Source: an uncultured Blautia sp.
GTDB taxonomy: Bacteria; Bacillota; Clostridia; Lachnospirales; Lachnospiraceae
Reading direction: 5' to 3'
NCBI GenBank assembly: GCA_958367245.1
Contig: CATXEA010000007.1
Coordinates: 1-64,000, forward strand
Length of the DNA stretch: 64,000 nt
Shown here piece by piece: positions 62,807 through 64,000 of this stretch (position 1 is the first letter of the stretch; every line of letters starts with the position of its first letter). A model generated the notes under the pieces. That model was not told the origin of the DNA, made no database searches, and saw only the letters and a program-made list of their open reading frames with translations. The translations under genes and the position numbers were made by a program.

Positions 62807-64000
62807 GTGAGAGAAAGAGAGAAATTTGGTTCACGACTGGGATTTATTCTTGTATCCGCAGGATGTGCCATAGGACTTGGAAATGTGTGGAAGTTTCCGT
62901 ACATTACAGGGAAATTCGGAGGAGCTGCATTTATTGTAATTTATCTGATTTTCCTTATGGCAATGGGACTTCCCATTATGGTCTGTGAGTTCAGCGTTGG
63001 ACGAGGCAGCCGTTTGAGTACTGCGAAAGCTTTTCATAAGCTTGAACAGGATGGAGCGAATTTTCATAAATTCAGCTACATGAGTATGGTTGGAACTTAT
63101 CTTCTGATGATGTTTTATACTATGGTTGCCGGATGGATGATGTATTACTGTTTCGGAACTGCAACAGGGAAATTTCAGGGGAATGCAGAAAAAGTAGCGG
63201 GATATTTTTCCGGACTTCAGGCAGACCCTGCGACAATGATTTTCTGGATGATTCTTGTTGTAGTGTTATCCTTTGGAATTTGTTCTCTGGGTGTACAGAA
63301 AGGTCTTGAGAGAATCACAAAAATTATGATGATCTGCCTGTTGGCTTTGATTGTTGTACTTGCAGTAAATTCCATTATGCTGGATGGAGCTGCGGAAGGC
63401 GTGAAATTTTATCTTGTTCCCAATTTTGACAATATCCATAAGGCCGGATGGGGAAATGTTATTTTTGCCGCAATGTCTCAGGCGTTCTTCACACTGAGTA
63501 TTGGTATGGGTTCTATGGAAATTATGGGAAGTTATCTTGATAAAAACCGCTCTATCATGGGCGAGACTGTCCATATTACCTTACTGGACACTTTTGTTGC
63601 GTTAATGGCAGGTCTTATTATTATTCCTGCATGTTTTGCCTTCGGCGTAGAGCCGGGAGCAGGCCCGGGACTTATTTTTATCACTCTGCCAAATGTATTT
63701 AACCAGATGCCGGGAGGCAGACTGTGGGGAAGCTTATTCTTCCTGTTTATGTCCTTTGCAGCTCTGTCTACAGTAGTGGCTGTTTTTGAAAGTATTTTAT
63801 CTTTTGGCATGGATTTGTGGGGATGGAGCCGTAAAAAAGCTGTAGTAATCAACATTGTGCTGGTGATTATCCTTTCTCTTCCGGCTGTTCTTGGATTCAA
63901 TGTACTTTCCGGTATTCAGCCTCTTGGAGCAGGCAGTACCATTATGGATCTGGAGGATTTCATTGTATCGAATAATGTTCTGCCTCTCGGTTCTCTTGTG
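62807..64000 (+). CDS. Sodium-dependent (NSS/SNF) amino-acid transporter, C-terminus cut by window edge
   Basis: 398 codons are visible from GTG 62807 (AAGGAG upstream) to the window end with no stop. The NSS signature is clear: GSRLGFILVSAGCAIGLGNVWKFPYITG in helix 1 (Na+ and substrate residues), SQAFFTLSIGMGSMEIMGSY (about 225-245) and ten predicted helices so far. Bacterial NSS proteins import amino acids such as tryptophan, tyrosine or leucine with Na+. Being behind iorAB, an aromatic substrate is likely by inference. Confidence 0.93.
   Translation, partial: MREREKFGSRLGFILVSAGCAIGLGNVWKFPYITGKFGGAAFIVIYLIFLMAMGLPIMVCEFSVGRGSRLSTAKAFHKLEQDGANFHKFSYMSMVGTYLLMMFYTMVAGWMMYYCFGTATGKFQGNAEKVAGYFSGLQADPATMIFWMILVVVLSFGICSLGVQKGLERITKIMMICLLALIVVLAVNSIMLDGAAEGVKFYLVPNFDNIHKAGWGNVIFAAMSQAFFTLSIGMGSMEIMGSYLDKNRSIMGETVHITLLDTFVALMAGLIIIPACFAFGVEPGAGPGLIFITLPNVFNQMPGGRLWGSLFFLFMSFAALSTVVAVFESILSFGMDLWGWSRKKAVVINIVLVIILSLPAVLGFNVLSGIQPLGAGSTIMDLEDFIVSNNVLPLGSLV

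Overview
The window reads as the chromosome of an anaerobic, low-GC Gram-positive gut bacterium, most likely a Lachnospiraceae member (Blautia/Ruminococcus type). This rests on the strong GGAGG ribosome binding sites, single-membrane surface proteins, ECF sigma/DUF4179 pairs, indolepyruvate:ferredoxin oxidoreductase, an F-type ATPase with a sodium-type c subunit, and the protein families generally. No tRNA, rRNA or CRISPR array was seen. Both edges cut genes: an IS256-type transposase at the left and a sodium-dependent amino-acid transporter at the right.

Layout. 0.6-5.0 kb: two ECF sigma / membrane anti-sigma-like pairs flanking a MerR regulator with a membrane tail. 5.2-9.7 kb: purC, an esterase overlapping an acyltransferase-like membrane protein, and a lone cbiK. 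9.7-15.8 kb: a phosphate operon (Pho-box promoter, pstS-pstC-pstA-pstB-phoU-kinase) whose PstS has its two halves in swapped order. 15.9-21.1 kb: an AT-rich accessory stretch with a wall-binding glycosidase, two paralogous small XRE repressors with palindromic operators, an unknown membrane/coiled-coil gene and a decayed copy of it. 21.2-32.9 kb: housekeeping genes (YitT, rRNA-type methyltransferase, SGNH hydrolase, aminotransferase, L,D-transpeptidase-ddl-murF, pgi, dehydrogenase). 33-36.5 kb: four tandem 62-bp hairpin units, then a NitT/TauT-type ABC transporter and a B3/B4 protein. 36.5-44.6 kb: a fructoside (GH32) utilisation locus with ABC transporter, LacI regulator and YesL-like protein. 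44.7-48.5 kb: pyk and an aconitase-family hydratase. 48.5-49.8 kb: a gene-free, AT-rich 1.3-kb stretch with a consensus promoter, many hairpins and a terminator, best explained as a large non-coding RNA. 49.8-53 kb: pseudouridine synthase, AI-2E-type permease, orphan sugar-binding lipoprotein. 53-60.2 kb: the ATP synthase operon. 60.3-64 kb: iorA-iorB-NSS transporter.

How the parts fit: the cell imports phosphate, sugars and amino acids, ferments them through Pgi and Pyk, oxidises aromatic 2-oxoacids to reduced ferredoxin through Ior, and couples to a probably sodium-driven F-ATPase. The most unusual items are the putative ~1-kb RNA (48.8-49.8 kb), the circularly permuted PstS, the tandem hairpin array at 33 kb, the duplicated XRE/operator module at 17-20.8 kb, and the two-carboxylate c subunit.
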